DNA of 64,000 nucleotides, taken from contig OX467082.1 in the NCBI GenBank assembly GCA_950106755.1, positions 4,526,001-4,590,000 of the forward strand, in the 5' to 3' direction. The stretch comes from Climacium dendroides (taxonomy: Eukaryota > Streptophyta > Bryopsida > Hypnales > Climaciaceae). Each line of letters starts with the position of its first letter. The stretch's first letter is position 1. The position numbers and the translations under genes were made by a program. The notes below the pieces were generated by a model. It worked only from the letters and a program-made list of their open reading frames with translations, made no database searches and had not been told where the DNA came from. Of this stretch, positions 63,301 through 64,000 are shown in pieces.

Positions 63301-63611
63301 AGCGTACAATTGTGACCACCCTCATTGTTATCAACACTAGTTCCAATGTCATGCAATTTTAACTTCTTTTAACCGATCGTTGTGTGGCAATTGCTCAGGA
63401 GGTCATGCTGGTCCTGAGAGTGGCGCTGTTGTGCTCCAGTGACTTGCCTGTGGATCGACCAACGATGCGAGATGTGGTGCAGATGCTAGCGGACGTGAAA
63501 CCGAAGAGGACAAAACACAGTCTGGGGGATTCTCGTGAGCTGTCGGCGCTTGTGGACATCAAGGATGAGGAACTGATTCATCAGGTTCTTGTATGCGTGA
63601 TTAGTCCCTGA
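57358..63611 (+). CDS. LRR receptor-like kinase, CLV1/BAM/PXY-like
   Basis: A plasma-membrane receptor kinase of LRR subfamily XI; relatives bind CLE-type peptides in meristem and vascular control, but the ligand here is unknown. Nine exons: 57358-57816, 57966-58173, 58532-58902, 59540-60074, 60566-61092, 61565-61884, 62284-62501, 62726-62940, 63399-63611. They total 3066 bases, 1021 residues, open throughout. There is a signal peptide (about 1-30), LRRNT ending CSWTGVAC, and about twenty LRRs. [13 protein letters not shown] follows, then a transmembrane helix [19 protein letters not shown] in exon 5. The kinase has a Gly loop [11 protein letters not shown] from residue 712, Lys733 (AVKRL), HRD at 831-833, DFG at 851-853 and APEYAYTL. 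It is complete. [19 protein letters not shown] and [18 protein letters not shown] match CLV1/BAM kinases. The C-terminal ALLCSS...DRPTMRDVV and VKPKR resemble PXY/TDR. Several introns fall at repeat boundaries in the LRRs. A GT within the last codons (after 63585) could allow an alternative 3' end. Confidence 0.93.
60135..60286. mobile_element. Hairpin MITE-like element in intron 4
   Basis: The ends are CACTAGTGCAAACC and, reverse-complemented, CCTTAGTGCAAAAA. Nested inside are TTGAAACCAC / GTGGTGTTTCAA, CAGCATTGG / CCAATGCTG and TTCAACCT / AGGTTGAA inverted pairs, so most of the segment folds back. A related fold lies in intron 3 (59375-59445). Confidence 0.55.
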
Positions 63612-64000
63612 TGACCGGAATTAATCACCAGTTCAAGATTATATCTTGTCTCGAGACCGGCCGGCCGGCTAGGGCACTGTGAGGAGTCGCGCACGCTGTA
63701 TTTAAATCAGTGCTGCAACCCTCACGTGTACAGTAATAAACAGTAGGAATTACAACCATTAGAGCTGTGATAGACTGACAGTCACCACATTTTTGGTCCG
63801 GGTTTAGGACTCTGTCCTGGTCCCCAAACACATTTAATAAGACAATTGGGTTGTTGTCTCGGCAGGAGCTCAATCTTCATTTGTAAGTGTTGTCGCAGAT
63901 ACTGCACGCACACAACAAATGTTGACTTTGCATCAGACCACCGGATTATAGCACACTCAACCGTCGCTAATGACATTACTAATGTAATTGCTGTTTCTCT
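63612..64000. other. 3' UTR and downstream of the CLV1-like gene
   Basis: Contains a GGCCGGCCGGC palindromic patch at about 63659-63669 and the AATAAA above. No further gene is visible before the window ends. Confidence 0.45.
63735..63740 (+). terminator. Polyadenylation signal AATAAA
   Basis: A canonical AATAAA 124 bases after the stop codon of the CLV1-like gene, in a position suitable for its 3' end. Confidence 0.5.

Overview
The window looks like nuclear DNA of a land plant. It has intron-rich genes with GT-AG introns, plant-type LRR-XI receptor kinases, a telo-box in a promoter, and an AT-rich background packed with non-autonomous DNA transposons (CACTA, hAT-like, Stowaway-like and an unclassified TTAA-flanked family). 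The LRR-XI receptors carry several introns inside the LRR region, whereas the CLV1/BAM genes of flowering plants usually have one. This, with the low-GC intergenic DNA, makes me lean towards a non-flowering plant, but that is inference and no species is assigned.

Layout: 1-4373 is repeat-rich non-coding DNA. 4374-8294 (minus) is a complete ten-exon TRM1 gene for tRNA (guanine26-N2)-dimethyltransferase, with a telo-box promoter near 8654. 8700-17944 is non-coding; it holds a 2.4-kb CACTA element with a 38-bp tandem array, a 239-bp snapback element and a 153-bp hAT-type MITE. 17945-24073 (minus) is a complete seven-exon LRR receptor kinase of the HAESA-like/LRR-XI type (993 codons when spliced); its third intron contains two transposons. 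24770-25835 is a broken partial copy of TRM1 in the same orientation. From there to about 57.3 kb lies a gene desert of roughly 32 kb with no intact recognisable gene. It contains a Copia reverse-transcriptase fossil, a degenerate unidentified coding locus (28488-29300), foldback/MITE elements, minisatellites, a 600-bp tandem duplication and one weak candidate small secreted-protein gene (49126-49507). 57358-63611 (plus) is a complete nine-exon LRR receptor kinase of the CLV1/BAM/PXY type (1021 codons) with an AATAAA signal downstream.

The exon models of the three genes were built by hand from splice sites and family motifs. All three keep an open frame end to end, with lengths divisible by three. 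The two receptor kinases face away from each other across the desert and share one intron position and phase in the kinase domain, so they are members of one receptor class. TRM1 is an unrelated housekeeping gene. The most unusual content is the repeat biology: a family of at least seven elements ending in TTAA-CCCCT, a CACTA element whose internal monomers can each form a hairpin, and related hairpins in two adjacent introns of the CLV1-like gene.
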